NCBI RefSeq assembly: GCF_000218685.1
Contig: NW_006763307.1
Location: forward strand, 280,854-344,853
Source of the DNA: Serpula lacrymans var. lacrymans S7.9
Taxonomy: Eukaryota; Basidiomycota; Agaricomycetes; Boletales; Serpulaceae
DNA: 64,000 nt
Reading direction: 5' to 3'
Shown: positions 12,817 to 25,293 of the stretch, piece by piece
How positions within the stretch are numbered: position 1 is the stretch's first letter
Layout of the letters: each line of letters starts with the position of its first letter
Made by a program: the position numbers and the translations under genes
Notes under the pieces: model-generated
The model's input: the letters and a program-made list of their open reading frames with translations, nothing else
Told to the model about the DNA's origin: nothing
The model's database searches: none

Positions 12817-13381
12817 CTATGCGTATTGTCCAGAATTTATCCAATCACTGTCTCTTTTCATGTCCTCCAACTCCATTCTAGTGAGTACAATGCCTGCTCC
12901 TTCGCCGAAAAGTTCTTCGTCAGCCGCTTCGAAGATGGACGTTATATCTGATATATTGACAGGCTTCACGTCGCTTGCATTGATTCCAGCTTCGTCCATC
13001 GCCGTACGAATTTCCGCTATTTGGGCCTCTGTTGTGGTGGCACCCGACGCAGCTTGTAATGCTTCTTGCTTCAGTAATGCGGATAGAAGTAGGAGCCGGT
13101 GTAGACGTAATTTTGCAAGGTACTCGTGAGTCCGCAGGATCTTCCTCTCTGCACGTCTGATATCGAGTTTATGTTGTAAGGTCATCTTTAAATCCATTGT
13201 CTAGTGTAATAGTCAGGCGTAATGAATGAACCATGAGATTATAGATAAATCTTACCATATATGTAGCGACATGTTGAGTGTCATCACCAAAAGGACTTGA
13301 GGAGAATGAACTTGAACTTGGGGAGGTTGGAGTTGAAGAGGATTTTTGTCTAGTAGTACAGCGTGATGAACTTGGGAACAT
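12817..13381 (-). CDS. Small coiled-coil hypothetical protein, two exons
   Basis: An ATG at 13379-13381 begins a Ser-rich first exon (MFPSSSRCTTRQKSSS), then an intron of about 55 nt (GTAAGA to ACTAG). The second exon starts at MDLKMTLQHK and ends at TAG-side coordinate 12817, giving about 170 residues. The N-terminal half of exon 2 is a highly charged helix (DIRRAERKILRTHEYLAKLR) and the C-terminal half is acidic. No family was recognised. It lies tail-to-tail with the plus-strand gene ending at 12704, and the layout parallels the coiled-coil gene at 5646-6172. Confidence 0.55.
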
Positions 13382-14816
13382 TTTATAGTAGCGGGCTGGA
13401 AAATCTACCGTAACAGCAAGATCAATATTTTTTCGACAGTTCAATGAGGCGATACTCACCAGCAAAGTGGGAGGATTCCGATGCAAGGAGTGTCCGACAA
13501 TACAAGCAAGCCTTGCCTTTGAGCTCTGTTATTTAAGTATGCGTTAGCCTGAACTGGGAATGAGTAGCCCTTGATATGAATGATTGGAGTAGAAATATCA
13601 GGGCAATGATTGAGGTTAAATCAGCTCACCAGCGAATTGGAGTCCAACTTGAAACAGTCCTCTGAGCTTCAACCTGGACGTTAAATGATTTCCTAGCAAA
13701 GTTCCTTGGTGCTAATTTTTCGATGCAATTATTCGAATTTCGCAGGGCTCGCTTATACCGGTTCGGCTGTCAAAATAATGGAGGGCCCTGAGTTCTCCAG
13801 CGCCATCAATACAATCGCGAGTCCAAGCCAGACGTCGACGATCGCTCAGCAACTTGAGTCCAGAGTCTGCGACACCATGCGCTTTTATCCGAATCTAATC
13901 CACACAGGCTATCACAACACATGCACTCACTGGCGTATTCATTGATTCCTGCTATCCAAGTCAAGTTATGTTGAACATCTCCTAGTAAACGCTGTCAGAG
14001 TGACTCAGAATCAGCTCCTCGTTTCAAGGCAAGTCTAGTCTTCTCTAAGCAAACAATTGATCCGGCTCTAAGCAAACAATTGATCCGGAAGATATTCGTT
14101 CCAGGAAAGCTAGAGTCACGGTGACTTGCACTTAGAATCTTCCACCTGTCTCACGTGCACGTGCAACCTTTCAGACTCAAAGATGGCGACTCAACCATGC
14201 TCGTTAGTTTGCGGACGTTGCGACTCCTTACTACTACTGACAGGTCTCATGTTACAGTAACACATCTGGCCCTCTTCCATCATTTTCCGTCTGCATCGGC
14301 TGGCAGTAATATCCACGTTGGCGAACTGACGCCTCGTGCGATCCTCGTGGATCTGAATCCAGGCGGTATCTGAAGCTACACCTTTACTTCGACCGCTCTA
14401 GCATGTCCTGTATGCGGCGTAGGCTGACCTTGCATTTCGACTCTTTTCTCTAGGTTAATATTTATGCCCAAGATCGCGGATTATGGTTATGCGGGATGTT
14501 GTTGTGTTTATCTATCAGAATCACCCCCCCCCCGGTTCCAACCTAATGGTATGTAAAATTTCCTTGACTTTAGGCCAATCTCTGTATCGTGATCAGGTTC
14601 CATTTTCTATCGTTTAAGTATATGATCTACAAATTGCTATGTACTGATTAATAGGCGCATTCTATCCTAAACCATTGGGCCAGCAAGGACGCTGTGTTTT
14701 CTCCCCTTCGACTATCGCTTCACTTTTCTTCCTGGTCCACACCCACCACGCCGAACTTCGAGGACGAGGGGAAGCCCTCAGACTTGCAGGCCGTCTGTGA
14801 TTCCTTTACAAGATTT
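13382..14816. other. About 1.4 kb without a supported gene
   Basis: Only short open stretches, none with domain features. It contains a 23-bp exact tandem duplication (14043-14088) and a C10 homopolymer near 14525-14534. Confidence 0.35.
14043..14088. repeat. 23-bp tandem duplication
   Basis: CTCTAAGCAAACAATTGATC plus CGG occurs twice head to tail (14043-14065 and 14066-14088) with no mismatch. Confidence 0.9.
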
Positions 14817-15086
14817 CTATTGCGACCTTAAAGAACAAAGTTCAGTAAACCGCGTGATAGCCAAAAGATCAAAATTACCTTCTCTCAGTAAGCATTGATA
14901 CTCGTCTATCTGCTCCTTCTTTTCCTCATGAAATTGCCTTAATCCTTTCGCGCCTGCTTCAAAAATCTCCAATATGGACCAGACGGGTATTCCGGTAAAG
15001 ACGTATAATCCACTGGGCGATACCATCGTGATGTCGTCAAGTGTATCCCAACCTCCCCTTTGCAAGCGTCTCTTCAAATCCCGCAT
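14817..15086 (-). CDS. Short hypothetical protein (about 89 aa), possibly the last exon of a longer gene
   Basis: A single open frame from ATG 15084-15086 to 14817: a basic N-terminus (MRDLKRRLQRGGW), a hydrophobic stretch (YVFTGIPVWSILEIFEAG), then a charged helix (FHEEKKEQIDEYQCLLREG). No family was recognised. It is divergent from the DUF6698-like gene at 15611. The composition is protein-like, but the 5' end is uncertain and upstream exons are possible. Confidence 0.4.
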   Translation of the reverse strand: MRDLKRRLQRGGWDTLDDITMVSPSGLYVFTGIPVWSILEIFEAGAKGLRQFHEEKKEQIDEYQCLLREGNFDLLAITRFTELCSLRSQ

Positions 15087-15610
15087 GTGCCTCGAGCAAT
15101 GTAAGTCTAGCTTGTGTTACTGCGCTAAGTCCGTACTCACCCTTTTCCTTCTTAAAGGATCAGCAAACTCAGCAAATATGGAGAATATTGGGATTAAAGG
15201 CAAGATGAACGAGTCGGATGTCCGCAGTCGTTTGAGGTGCGAGATTCTATTTGTAGTTCACCGCATGCCAGCTGTTTTGAGGGAATTGTAAGTCCTTAAC
15301 AATTTTTTTCGTGTCGCTAATTCATTATTGTTCATTTCAGTTTCAGCTGTGCTGAAGGTTTTCTGGTGCGGTCAGTAGTAACAGCACTTCTCATTTTGGT
15401 TGGACCGGTCGAGTGTAGACGGAGACGGGGATTACATACGGTCATCAGTGTTGGACTGCAAGTAAGGTAAGTCGAGCATGGACCTGATACTAATAGTACC
15501 GCAACGCTAATCGAGGATAGATCATTTGCCATCTCCGCCGTGGATCAGATAAAAGGAGGAATTCTCGATTCTCTGCCCCTTCGCCTTTTGCCCTTCCATC
15601 CCGTTTTTCA
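15087..15610. other. Intergenic between divergent genes
   Basis: No supported gene. It probably contains the promoter of the 15611 gene. Confidence 0.35.
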
Positions 15611-17182
15611 TGGCCTCAATTGTTTCCACCCCTCCCCCCTCAACTGAGGACGACAATCGGATAGACGACGAAATGCGAACCGATACGGCCATCAAAGCTG
15701 GAACAAAGCAAAGGATATCAGCCCTCGAAGAAGAAATCCAGGTCCTAAAAGCTGGTGTCTCGAAGACTAAAAGGTGAGCGATTAGACTTACAGTTAACAA
15801 ATGTTTGCTGCTGACAGGAAAAATCCCAGTACCGACTCTTGGGTCAACCAAGGTCGTGGAATCCGGTGTCTGGTATCACTGTTTGATTCCATTAGCGACA
15901 TGGTAGCGGAACGTGATCGTCGAATTTATGAGCAAGACGATGACGAGGCTTCGACGCAACCTCAAGACTATAGTGAAGAGTAAGTCTTTGTATCTCGTTT
16001 ACAGAAGCAGCGCTGAATTCCATAAAACAGTGAGAACCGTACGTTTAGAGGGTTCAAGGAGCTCGTATACTATGTCCCTACCCTCAAGAAAAAGCTGAAC
16101 GAAGAGGTCGCGAGTAATAAAGAATTAGCTTCCATCTACAAGCAAGTACATTTACGTCCCGCCTTCTCTGAGACAGTTTCTTATCGTTTAACTACAATAT
16201 CCTAGCTACGAAAAGGGTCGGATGGAGCGCGAGGTGATGACGCAGGGAATATGAAGCCTGCAGCAGTGCAATGGCTTTCAGAATTATTCCCTGCGTCATC
16301 TACTACTCCTCTTGATCCTCTAGATAAAAGTTGGCGAGGCTTCTCACATGATCTTACAGGCAGCCTTCTTTGCCCTAGCGAGTATGACTGGAGCAACACG
16401 AGGTATGTTTTCTTAGCTGTTTCTTCGCTCACTCTCACTTCCTCCCAGCATCAAAGAACAGATTCGTGACCGCCACCCCAGATATTTGGTCACAGCCAAT
16501 TTGTGGCCAACCTTCGTATATGCAAACTATAAGTACGACCCCAAAGATATTGAGAAGGGGTTATTCCAAAGCACCTTATTGCTCAAAGTGAGTCGGTCTC
16601 TGTAGCATCTATTCGAGAAATCTAAAGGATTGAAACCATAGGCCTATAAATTTATCTTTACTGCGCCCTCCTCTGCACGCGACGTTAGGGCCGACGGGCC
16701 TGACCCTCCTCCGCATCTTCTGTACAAACGTCCCAGGTGTGAATTGGCCGAAAGTCGAACTCGCGGACATGTAGCGTCACACCTAGGTCCATAGCCTATA
16801 TAGCAGTACAGGTAAACTATACACTCATACTGTCAAATCACACTCACATTCTTTCGTAGCTTCGTTTTGCATTGTCCGGTGTAGGATCGTGGCGCGTGGA
16901 AGACGGGGATTTCAACTACCAGCAATTCTACAATAATATACTCGACTTTTTCGAGATGCCGCCAGGACCAACTAGTAAGGCCGAAATCGAAAACTTACTC
17001 TTATGGTGGAACAGGTATGATTAAAATTTTCAAATAATACAATGTCTGATATTATATCCAGGAAAGTATTCGGACGCTCGCGGGCAGCAGTGTACTCTCC
17101 ACAAGCTGTCGAGAACACGTCAGTCGCGCGGTTAGCTGCTCAGCGTGCTGCTAAGGAAAACCGCTCATCTCGAGCTAGCTAG
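15611..17182 (+). CDS. DUF6698-like agaricomycete protein, second copy, with an odd 50-nt intron
   Basis: An ATG at 15611 and about nine exons lead to TAG 17180-17182, roughly 330-340 residues. Visible blocks are: an N-terminal coiled coil (RISALEEEIQVLKAG), GRGIRCLVSLFDSI, LRKGSDGARGDDAGNMK, GFSHDLTGSLLCPSEYDWS, LWPTFVYANYKYDPKD, KFIFTAPSSARD, IAYIAVQLRFALS, NNILDFFEMPPGP and LLLWWNRKVFGRSR. This is the same family as 7131-8386, in a longer subtype. Near 16737-16786 the frame is kept only if a 50-nt GT-AG intron is removed. Its sequence still encodes the family's usual conserved stretch, so it is either a real intron made from coding sequence or the mark of a small frameshifting deletion. 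Confidence 0.7.
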
Positions 17183-18852
17183 GTATTCTACTCTAGATAT
17201 TAGTATTAGTTATATCTGCTGTTGTTCTTTATCCTTACAAAAATTTTATTATTTGTTCGCTGCTATCAAGTCAATGAAATGAAATGAATATTGTGTGTTA
17301 CACATTAACATATTACCTACGTTTTATCTAGTAGATCTCGATTGTATTATATGTCACTGTAGACATTAGCATTAGATTACAATTATCTGCCACTTCGGTC
17401 GAGAGTGGTGATGTTTTGACAGCTCACCCGTTGCTTGTAAAACTTAGCAAGAGCTCGATCCAAGGCTCACAAAACCCAAGGTATTGTATTCTTGTAAAGT
17501 AACGACTATGATGTGGAATACTTAAATTTGTGACTTAGTTGCTCAGGGTATTATCATGCCCTCACTATTAGAACGAGACTGAAAAACTTATGTAGTGTAG
17601 GTCAAAACCTCTGGAATATGGTAATGCTTGTTGACATTTATGTGATGATATAATGACCAGTTAGCTTCAGCCTATCTTCGAGTGATTTTTGATGCATAGA
17701 ATGATTTTCTTGTATGTCCAGGTTTTCCCCAGTCTTAGCCTTATGATTATCATGCCATTATGCTTCTCATAATCGGGCTTTCTTTGTATTAACTACAGTA
17801 ATTCGGTTTAGTTATTGTGAAATATAGTGTATCATGAATTTAGCACATATTTTCTGATTTCTTACTTTAGGCAGAAGCCCGTTGATGGCACATAAAACTC
17901 TGGAAAGTGCCGTCAATATCATAGAACAAGCCAACCAAGTGTAAGATTTAGGTGATATTACATGGCTATCGGACAGTGCCAATTTCGGCATTTGTGTGCT
18001 CGAATAGAAACTTCTCGGGCAGCTATCCCAATCTGTCTTTCCTTTAGATCACTTTGTAATGTTCTGTAATAAATGTCGTTGTTTAGTTTTAGCATCATAT
18101 TTGGGTGGGCTTTTCATGATTTTCAAGATGAGATGATATAGACTATTATGAACATTGATTGCACAGGATTATTGTAGCAGACATTGGTTTAAGCAGCCAC
18201 GCATATGATTTGTCTTAACAGAAGTCAGAAAATAATTGGCGTTGCCAGTATGTTATTTCCATCCTTCATCACTACAAAGTTTCTTTATAGCGAAGCGTAA
18301 AAAATGTTACAACTTGTGAGGTTGACTCACATTCGGGCAAGTCTACATACACTTATAACATCTCATGATGATGGTTGTGATTAATCATATCTAGATAAGT
18401 CACTCGATATGATAAGAAGATTGGCAGACTGGTAAATTACTACGAGATGAGCTAGATTAAAGAAAAATGTGTGACTAGTGGTGTTCAGTTCCTATACCAC
18501 GCCATTCTTTCTCTCTAGTGCAAGACCATACATTACCGCAAATATGTGCCCCCGCAGCGTGATACTCATCCTGTCCTGGCACTTATTCCGCCTGGATCTT
18601 TCCTTTGAAAGGTCTTGTTTGTCTTTGTGGATGAGCTCGTAATAATTACAGTTATTATGGTTATTTTTTGTTTTACAAGAGCTTACAAAAGCCATGGAAA
18701 AAAATTCCAATTTCGTTGATGTGGGTCTGTTATGACAACCCCAGGCTGAAGATAGGAGGAACGACTGTCTTCCTCCTAAATGGTATGCATAGGGGAGACT
18801 AGGCTGAAGGTCCCTTTATTCACAATCCGTGCGTGACAGACATTGGTCATAG
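17183..18852. other. 1.7 kb AT-rich intergenic
   Basis: No open frame worth calling, no repeat recognised within the window. Confidence 0.5.
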
Positions 18853-19812
18853 TTGAAGTTGGTAGCGAAAATATTTCCAGTATTCATCAGTTATGCTAGT
18901 TCTGTCTTTCTTGTCTTCAAATTTATTCTAATAAGCCAAAGGTATGTAGTAGTACATCTTTATTACACGATGCGAAAACTAATCCATTTCCTTAGCTTGA
19001 TGCGACCCCAACAATTAGGTTCACTGGCATCTTAACTTCTTATTTGGGAGGTACTTTTTCCATGCCTACGACATGGGTTAAGACGGGTACGCCAAAGTGA
19101 GTGTTGATCTAGTTGCTATCATCTATAGTTTTAGACGTCTCGTATATTATAAGGGTATGGCCTTCAAACGCCAATCTGAACGAGTGGCATGTTATTGTGA
19201 GTGACTCTCAGTTCATCGAAGGGCTTCACAAGGCCCCAGACGACGACATTTCGTTCTTCGAGACAAGCAATGATGCATGTGCATTATTTGTTTTTCACCA
19301 AGGATATATGAGAGATTTTGAGAAAATGTTTTAAGGCATCTAAAATCAAATACACACTAAGCCCTGAAATACACCACAACCCTTATCACATTCCAATCAC
19401 TCTGTCCATGCTCACCCGCAATTTGGCTACACGCTTTGCGGGTATCTACAATGAAGTCATGAGCTCATTTGACGATGTCCTCATCTGGCTGCTAATACTC
19501 AGTATACTCAACCTTGCGCAAAGAAGTAGAAGCAATAGTCAAGAAAGATGGTTGGTCCAATGCTTCCTTGGTGAAGATGCAGAAGGTAGACAGTTCCTTG
19601 AAAGAAACTCAAAGGTTCGACAGCCTTGCTTAGTATGTATACTTGGTTTGGTGGTGCTAGATAATTAGCAATTTATTGATTGCCCTATCGTTCTTTGCCT
19701 ATACTATGTCCCGTACGGTCTTGAACACATTTTGCCATCTCCTATGAGACCTTCATACCTGCTGGAACCTTCGTCTCCGGCCTCATTTCTAACACTGCAC
19801 TTTCGAGTAAAA
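18853..19812 (+). pseudogene. Cytochrome P450 pseudogene, 5' part
   Basis: Pieces of a basidiomycete microsomal P450 appear in order on the plus strand: a hydrophobic anchor (PVFISYASSVFLVFKF); PTIRFTGILTSYLG after an intron; NLNEWHVIVSDSQF and KAPDDDISFFE (about 19159-19260); NPYHIPITLSMLTRNLATRF (about 19378-19440); then directly KDGWSNASLVKMQKVDSSLK plus ETQRF (the K-helix ExxR region, about 19540-19615); and ETFIPAGTF-like sequence near 19755. The frame must shift several times, and about 200 residues (I-helix region) are missing between 19480 and 19505. The heme-binding 3' part is not here. It appears at 36719-37073 on the same strand, beyond a transposon nest. Confidence 0.75.
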
Positions 19813-20650
19813 TAATAATTTGTATTTTTCTCGTGAAATCCCAAATAGTACGCAAATAATGCTTTGATAATATTCTATATCAGGTAATACCACATTTTTA
19901 TTCTGGTATTTTGACTTTGATGCGGGGGAGCTGATCGTGCATGATCGATCACCATATCTGTAGTACTGGCGTTAGGTACACCGCTAATCCGGGCAAACCT
20001 CTCCGAAACGGTAAAAGAGCGCTACCTCTCGCAGAGGTTTACGGAGATATTTGTAAGATAAGATCCGTCAACATGTCGCCAATGATAACCAAATAGATAA
20101 TATAAATGCATCCTGCACAGTAGTCCCAAGTGGTTATACAAGACCTTGACGGAATGATTCAAGGATGTTGATAGTCGCAGCTAATTGGTTTGTTTTTATC
20201 AGGCAATATCCATGATGACATTAACATCTTGCAAATAGCTGAGCTGCGTCTTTGAGGCCTCTGTAATGCTGTGCAGAGAATACCCGTACCTGTAGTTCGG
20301 GGAAATCCTTTGTTGATGGTTTTCCTGACAGGACAATTCAATATTTGAGAAGCGTCTGCTGCCCGGCTTGCTGCACCAAAATATGATATATGTACCAATA
20401 TCCATGACATAGTACCATGGCATTTGCGATTCACTGTTCCATCCAAGGCTCTGATACTGATACCAAGATAGCAAGAGTGTGATGATGACATTAAATTTTC
20501 CACTGAGATTGTACCATACTACAGAACGTGCAATGAATGAATGCATAAACAAATGTGATTAAACAACGTGGCAGGTAGGTACGTGGCAGACAAAACAACA
20601 TAGGAAAGCAGTTTAAACAAAAAAAAAAAGAGACTGTAACTACCGGCCCT
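19813..20650. other. Left flank of the transposon nest
   Basis: No supported gene. Near 19993-20047 an imperfect hairpin (AAACCTCT ... AGAGGTTT, nested with CTCCG ... CGGAG) is present. It might mark an element end, but no target duplication was found. Confidence 0.35.
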
Positions 20651-22761
20651 TCACCAAATCAACTGAGCATGAATCATCCTCTGCCATTCGATACTCACTG
20701 AGTTGACTGGAGGGACAAGTCTTCCTGGCTCAGCATAAGTTGCCATGTCGACTTGGAGACTCTCAGTAAAGAAGCTGCAACAAGGATCAGATTACCACAA
20801 AACAGTTATCATTAAGAAACTACTCACTCTTTCATGTTATCTTCCCATTCCTCGGTGGACACGGTACCCTTCTTCGCAAACTCCCGCAACTCTTCGAGCA
20901 GCTGGTCTACATATACCCAGAACTGCTCGTCTTTCCACACATGGGGGGTGCATGTCTCTTCCACATCTTGCTTGCTGTTTGGAGTCATTGGTCGGTGTTC
21001 GGATTGATCAGCTGTGCTGTTATGGCCACCAGCTTCTTGTTGCTCAGCAGCTGCTGTGTCTTGACTGGAGCCTTGTGAGGCAACAATCCTGCGGAACTCC
21101 ACTAGCGAGGCGCGCTACACAGCACTGAGCATGTTGCAAAGGAATGCATAAGACTGACTTACCAGGAAAGCAATTCTGGCCCAGTGGGCCAGAGTGATCT
21201 CCATCACTCCCGGCGGAATGAGAGATTTTGTTAGTGGGGCAATATCTTGTTTCTTTTGGATACTCATCCATAGCTAGAATAAAGCAAAAGTAGTTTATTA
21301 GCTTGTGCAATACTATCTGATGGGTCCTTACCTTTGGCTTTATGTTCCCTCTTGCCGCTGTTAATAAGTCCTTAATCAATGAGCTCAACTTGCTTCGGAT
21401 TTTGGGATCTTGCAGGAACTCCGGATTGATCTTGAAGATGTTTGGATTTTTCTCAAGAAATTCCTATACAAGCAGCTGAAAAAATAAGAAAAATATTTAA
21501 ATACAAACACTTACAAAAACACAGTCTCCGAGATCAGTCACATAAGCTGTAAGATTAGGAGAGAAGAGACAGGCTTGTAGACGGTTATTCAGCAGTTACT
21601 GGGTGTTAACAGTGAATCTTTCAAACATGAACAAAAATAAGAAACCGCTCACCCTAAAATCTGCTGATTCCAATCTTTCCAGGGCTTTGTCTGTATCACT
21701 AGCTTGATGATTTGTGTCCATGGAAAGGAGGTGGCCTTTGATGTCGAGTATCATCTTTACCGTACTGCCCAGCTTGTGAAAACTACTATATCAGTCTTGC
21801 CAAAAGAATATCACAATGTACTTACCTCTGCGAAAGCATCAAGGCTGCGGTGAGGCAGCTTGTAAGTTTTGCTCACTTCCACGCCCAGCCCTTTGAGACA
21901 CTTGATACTTGTTTGATTGGACTCTTCAAACAAATAAGACCAGGGACGAGTCAAACCTGTCTGTGAAGTGCAAGGAGTCCTAGGCGGACTGGAAGAAATA
22001 GACTCCACACCCCCACCCAAGGCTGGTGGGTGTCAGGCAACGAATACGAAACTATATAACAAAATACAATGCCTGGTCAAGTCCTTGCTGGAAGGCAATT
22101 AATCAGGGTATGAGAGTTTTGAAAAGTATCGGTATAAGCGCAAATCCAAACTAATATTGAACTAAAGAATAATACATCGAGTATGTACTTCTTTATATAG
22201 TGAACGGCAAGGGTCAGACCGAGAAAGGGAAGAATTAAGAAAGTGGTCTGACCAACTGACTAACCAATAGGAAAAGAAGGAGAAAGTGGTTCGATCTATC
22301 ATATTTACTAATCGTATGAGAAAAAGTATTGGTAAGGGGTGTGCAATTGGCTGTATCAGTAAGCCCATGAGAAGGCGCTGACTCACAACCTTCTTCGCTT
22401 ATCAATATCCCTCTGAAGTATTCCCAGACATAGCACTGGATTGTTGCTATGTCATTTGGATATCTTCTCGAGGGTCTACAACAAGTCTCCTTCGTTGTAA
22501 GTACGATAGGATGTGAGTGTGAATAGAGAATAAGAAGAAAAAGGATAAAAGTAATAAGATACCGGCTGTGATCTCTAGTCCAAGGGCAAGAGGAGTGACA
22601 GGGATTGAGTCTGTTAACCACGACATGACGGGAATGCGATAAGAAAAATCAATTCCTCACAGTGGGGACTGTGGAGATGTTCCACCATTCAGATTTCCTG
22701 CAAGGCTATTGACAACCTGTTGTCGCTTGAATTGAGAGAGCAAGGACATCCGTGCTGCCAT
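20651..22761 (-). pseudogene. X2: agaricomycete transposon-associated protein, interrupted by a solo LTR
   Basis: An ATG at 22759-22761 (MAARMSLLSQFKRQQ) precedes a solo LTR (22031-22661). The coding sequence then resumes: WSYLFEES, LKGLGVEVSKTYKLPHRSLD plus AFAE (about 21830-21960), a helical segment near 21400-21540 (AYVTDLGDCVFEF, SLIKDLLTAARGNIK), and WKDEQFWVYVDQLLEELREF (about 20870-20935), ending at 20651. I recall this block order from a multi-copy agaricomycete family of unknown function that travels with large transposon proteins. It lies 220 bp downstream of X1 on the same strand, so the two probably belong to one element. Several exon joins are provisional, and the LTR alone would disable it. 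Confidence 0.6.
22031..22661. mobile_element. Solo LTR, family LTR2, TSD GTGGG
   Basis: 631 bp beginning TGTCAGGCAACG and ending ATTCCTCACA (TG...CA), flanked by direct repeats GTGGG at 22026-22030 and 22662-22666. A near-identical copy lies at 47968-48596 and a diverged one at 57793-58476. No internal retrotransposon region adjoins it, so it is a solo LTR. It interrupts gene X2 close to its 5' end. Confidence 0.9.
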
Positions 22762-23883
22762 TCTGAAAGAAAATAGTGAGCTCTGGGTGCAACAGGGACT
22801 GGAAGGGAAGGGAAAAAAATAGGGCCCAACTCAGACATAAGCGAACCCTTTAAGCTCCGTGTCTCTGCAAACATGATGGAGCAAGGAAAAAACAATAATC
22901 CTGCAGGCCCCAAGCATCACCTGACATGCAGAAAGATAATACTTAACAGGATCAAAAAAGTCAGATTTGTCTCTGTGAATGCTAGTTTGAATCGTGATAA
23001 TATGAGGGGTATAAAGGCTGGAATGGTGAATATAATGGCTGCAAAGGCTGGCCTGGTGAATACAAGGGCTGTGACATCATTTGCATCTGAGAATAGTCAG
23101 TCTGTGGATAGGAATCTGGCGGAGGCAATGGATTTTGATGATGGTGTGAGTGAAATGGGCCAGGGAGTGGAATTTGATTATGGTGATACTGGTAGAGAGT
23201 TGAGCTGGGTTGTGGTGTGGGCGGGGAGAGCATTTGAACATTTGATGGCCTGAGCCTTGATTGTGGATAAACTTGTCGAGTGGGAGGGAGAGGACAACTG
23301 TCATTTGAGGGCCTACTGCTACTACTTCCTTTATTTTGGCCTCTTCTGGTTGGTGTGCGGTCAAAGGCGGGCATTGGTATCGGTAGAACAGCAATTCCTT
23401 GGTTGTCAAGAGAGCTGGTGGTGCCTTCCCCCTGTGCCCCTTGAAGAGCCTTCTTTTCACATATAAGCTTGGCGGCGTTCAGTTGAACCTCTTTGACATT
23501 GAAAACCCGAGGTGTTTTGATGCAAAGTTGTGGGGGAACTACAGAACAGATATGACTGTTATTATGAAGTGCATAGATATTTAGAAGATATTGGTTGAAC
23601 TGCTTGTGTGCGACAACCTGGGTGACCTTGGTGGTTTCGCTGTATTCTTGCCGCACAGGAACAATTTTGACATCACTACAGTTTGCAGAACAGAAGCATG
23701 CAGAACATTAACTGTGCAAAGAAAATTCTATAGAGAGGTCAGTATTATAGTTGAGCGATAATAGAAAATAAATTACTTTTGGGGTAAACACATCCTGTAT
23801 GTCCATAATTTGCAAGCAAGGAATGAGAAGTTTGGGGTGTAGCGCTGGCAGGAACTCTAGATAAGTAATCACAATATGAGTGG

Positions 23884-24301
23884 TGTTACAATAACACAAT
23901 TTTCGGACCTTCCCTTTATTTTTTATTCTCCGCTTTAACCTTATACTTTAGCTTCCATACATGGTGCCACGTGGCATTTCCCCTTTTTGTCCAAACTCCT
24001 CCTTCTCGCGCCACATTGCCTTTCTTCTTATTATAGACACAACTCTCTCACACAGTGGAGCTGGCCATGCGGGCTAGGCCCCATGACATCATCAGCCACT
24101 GTCTCTATCAACTGTATAGTACATATGTATAAATAACCCTGTAGTAGTATATATACCCCAATAGATCCAGGAGACTCCTCAGCGAGTCCTCCTGTTGTAT
24201 ACCAACTACATCTCTGCATCATAAGGGGTAACCACTCCCTCTTCATTCTCTTTATAGTGTGTTCCTGTGTGCGCTAGAGTAACTAACTCTTGGTTGTTAC
24301 A
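23884..24301 (-). mobile_element. Solo LTR, family LTR1, TSD AGTGG
   Basis: 418 bp, reading TGTAACAACC on the minus strand and ending TGTTATTGTAACA-like at 23884. Flanking direct repeats AGTGG lie at 23879-23883 and 24302-24306. The same length as the copy at 53615-54032. It sits inside gene X1. Strand is given relative to the 53615 copy; the true transcription sense is unknown. Confidence 0.9.
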
Positions 24302-25028
24302 AGTGGCCACTCGTGGCTTCTCCTCAGTTACAAGAATAGAATCTCTATGACTTGGCCAATACGTGGGTGGTTTTTGTTAGATGCAGAAGAGATGACTACA
24401 TAGCTACCAAGTTTTGCTTCATCACCATTCTGCGTTATGAATGCTGAAGCCTTCATCATCCTTGGTTGATTGACTGGAGCAGTACAGTGACACTTGATGT
24501 AAACCTGCGCCGAGTGCGTTGATTTCCAGGAAATAGATTTTTGCGGTTGGCATTGCGTTGCGCTGAAAAACCTGGCTGTACCAGCTAATTTCTTAGGATT
24601 CAGATGGAGTCCCAACAGACGACATTGCTCTGGGTGGTTAGCAATGTAATCATGTATTGTACGACCTGCATTTAACCAGTTTCCAGTGGTGGGGTTACAC
24701 CAGTACCCACCTGTAGCAATGTGCTTGATGGTGTCTTGTGAAGCAAACAATTGACAGCTATCCCAACTAGGAGCTTTCCAATTGCTGTAAACCGACGAAA
24801 GCCGAAAAACGTGGTTGAAGGATTCATACCGTTCTGTTGAGAACAGCAAAGCTGGGCCAAATCTACATATAAAGGCTGGTAAGTGGAGCAGAAAATGAAA
24901 TTTTGGTTTTGTTATTAGTATGCTGGGTGCACGTTTTGCAGTGATGTTCAGAAAGTCTTCAATGGTTCGTGAGAGTTGAGCCTGTATGTGTTATCATCAA
25001 CAGTCTGCAATATTAATGGATTCGGACT

Positions 25029-25293
25029 TGTTAGTTTTGGTGATTCTGCACCTTTGTGCTACCTATATATTTTCATTCCTTTCTCTATCTATTCTTCTAT
25101 CATTCACTATTGATTGTGTTCTCTATTATTTCGCCTTTGTGGCTGCTTTGTTTACCTTTGTTTACAAAACTTCGGACAGTACTGCAGAGTCCAATGCTTC
25201 CTATTCTCTAGTTACTCACATTGGACTCTAGTTCCAGTCCCTGATTGCTCTCAGCAAGTGGCTAGACACTTCCTTCAAGCTTTGTTCTTAATA
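25029..25293 (+). repeat. Copia 5' LTR
   Basis: 265-bp direct repeat of 31141-31405. It contains CTATATATTTTC, a possible TATA element. The terminal bases are TG...TA rather than TG...CA. Confidence 0.92.

Noticed and set aside
14525..14534. C10 homopolymer as a regulatory or phase-variable tract
   Set aside because: No gene frame runs through it; a plain homopolymer.
23257..23466. Plus-strand frames opposite the X1 C-terminal tail
   Set aside because: Shadows of the Pro/Gln/Tyr-rich minus-strand exon.
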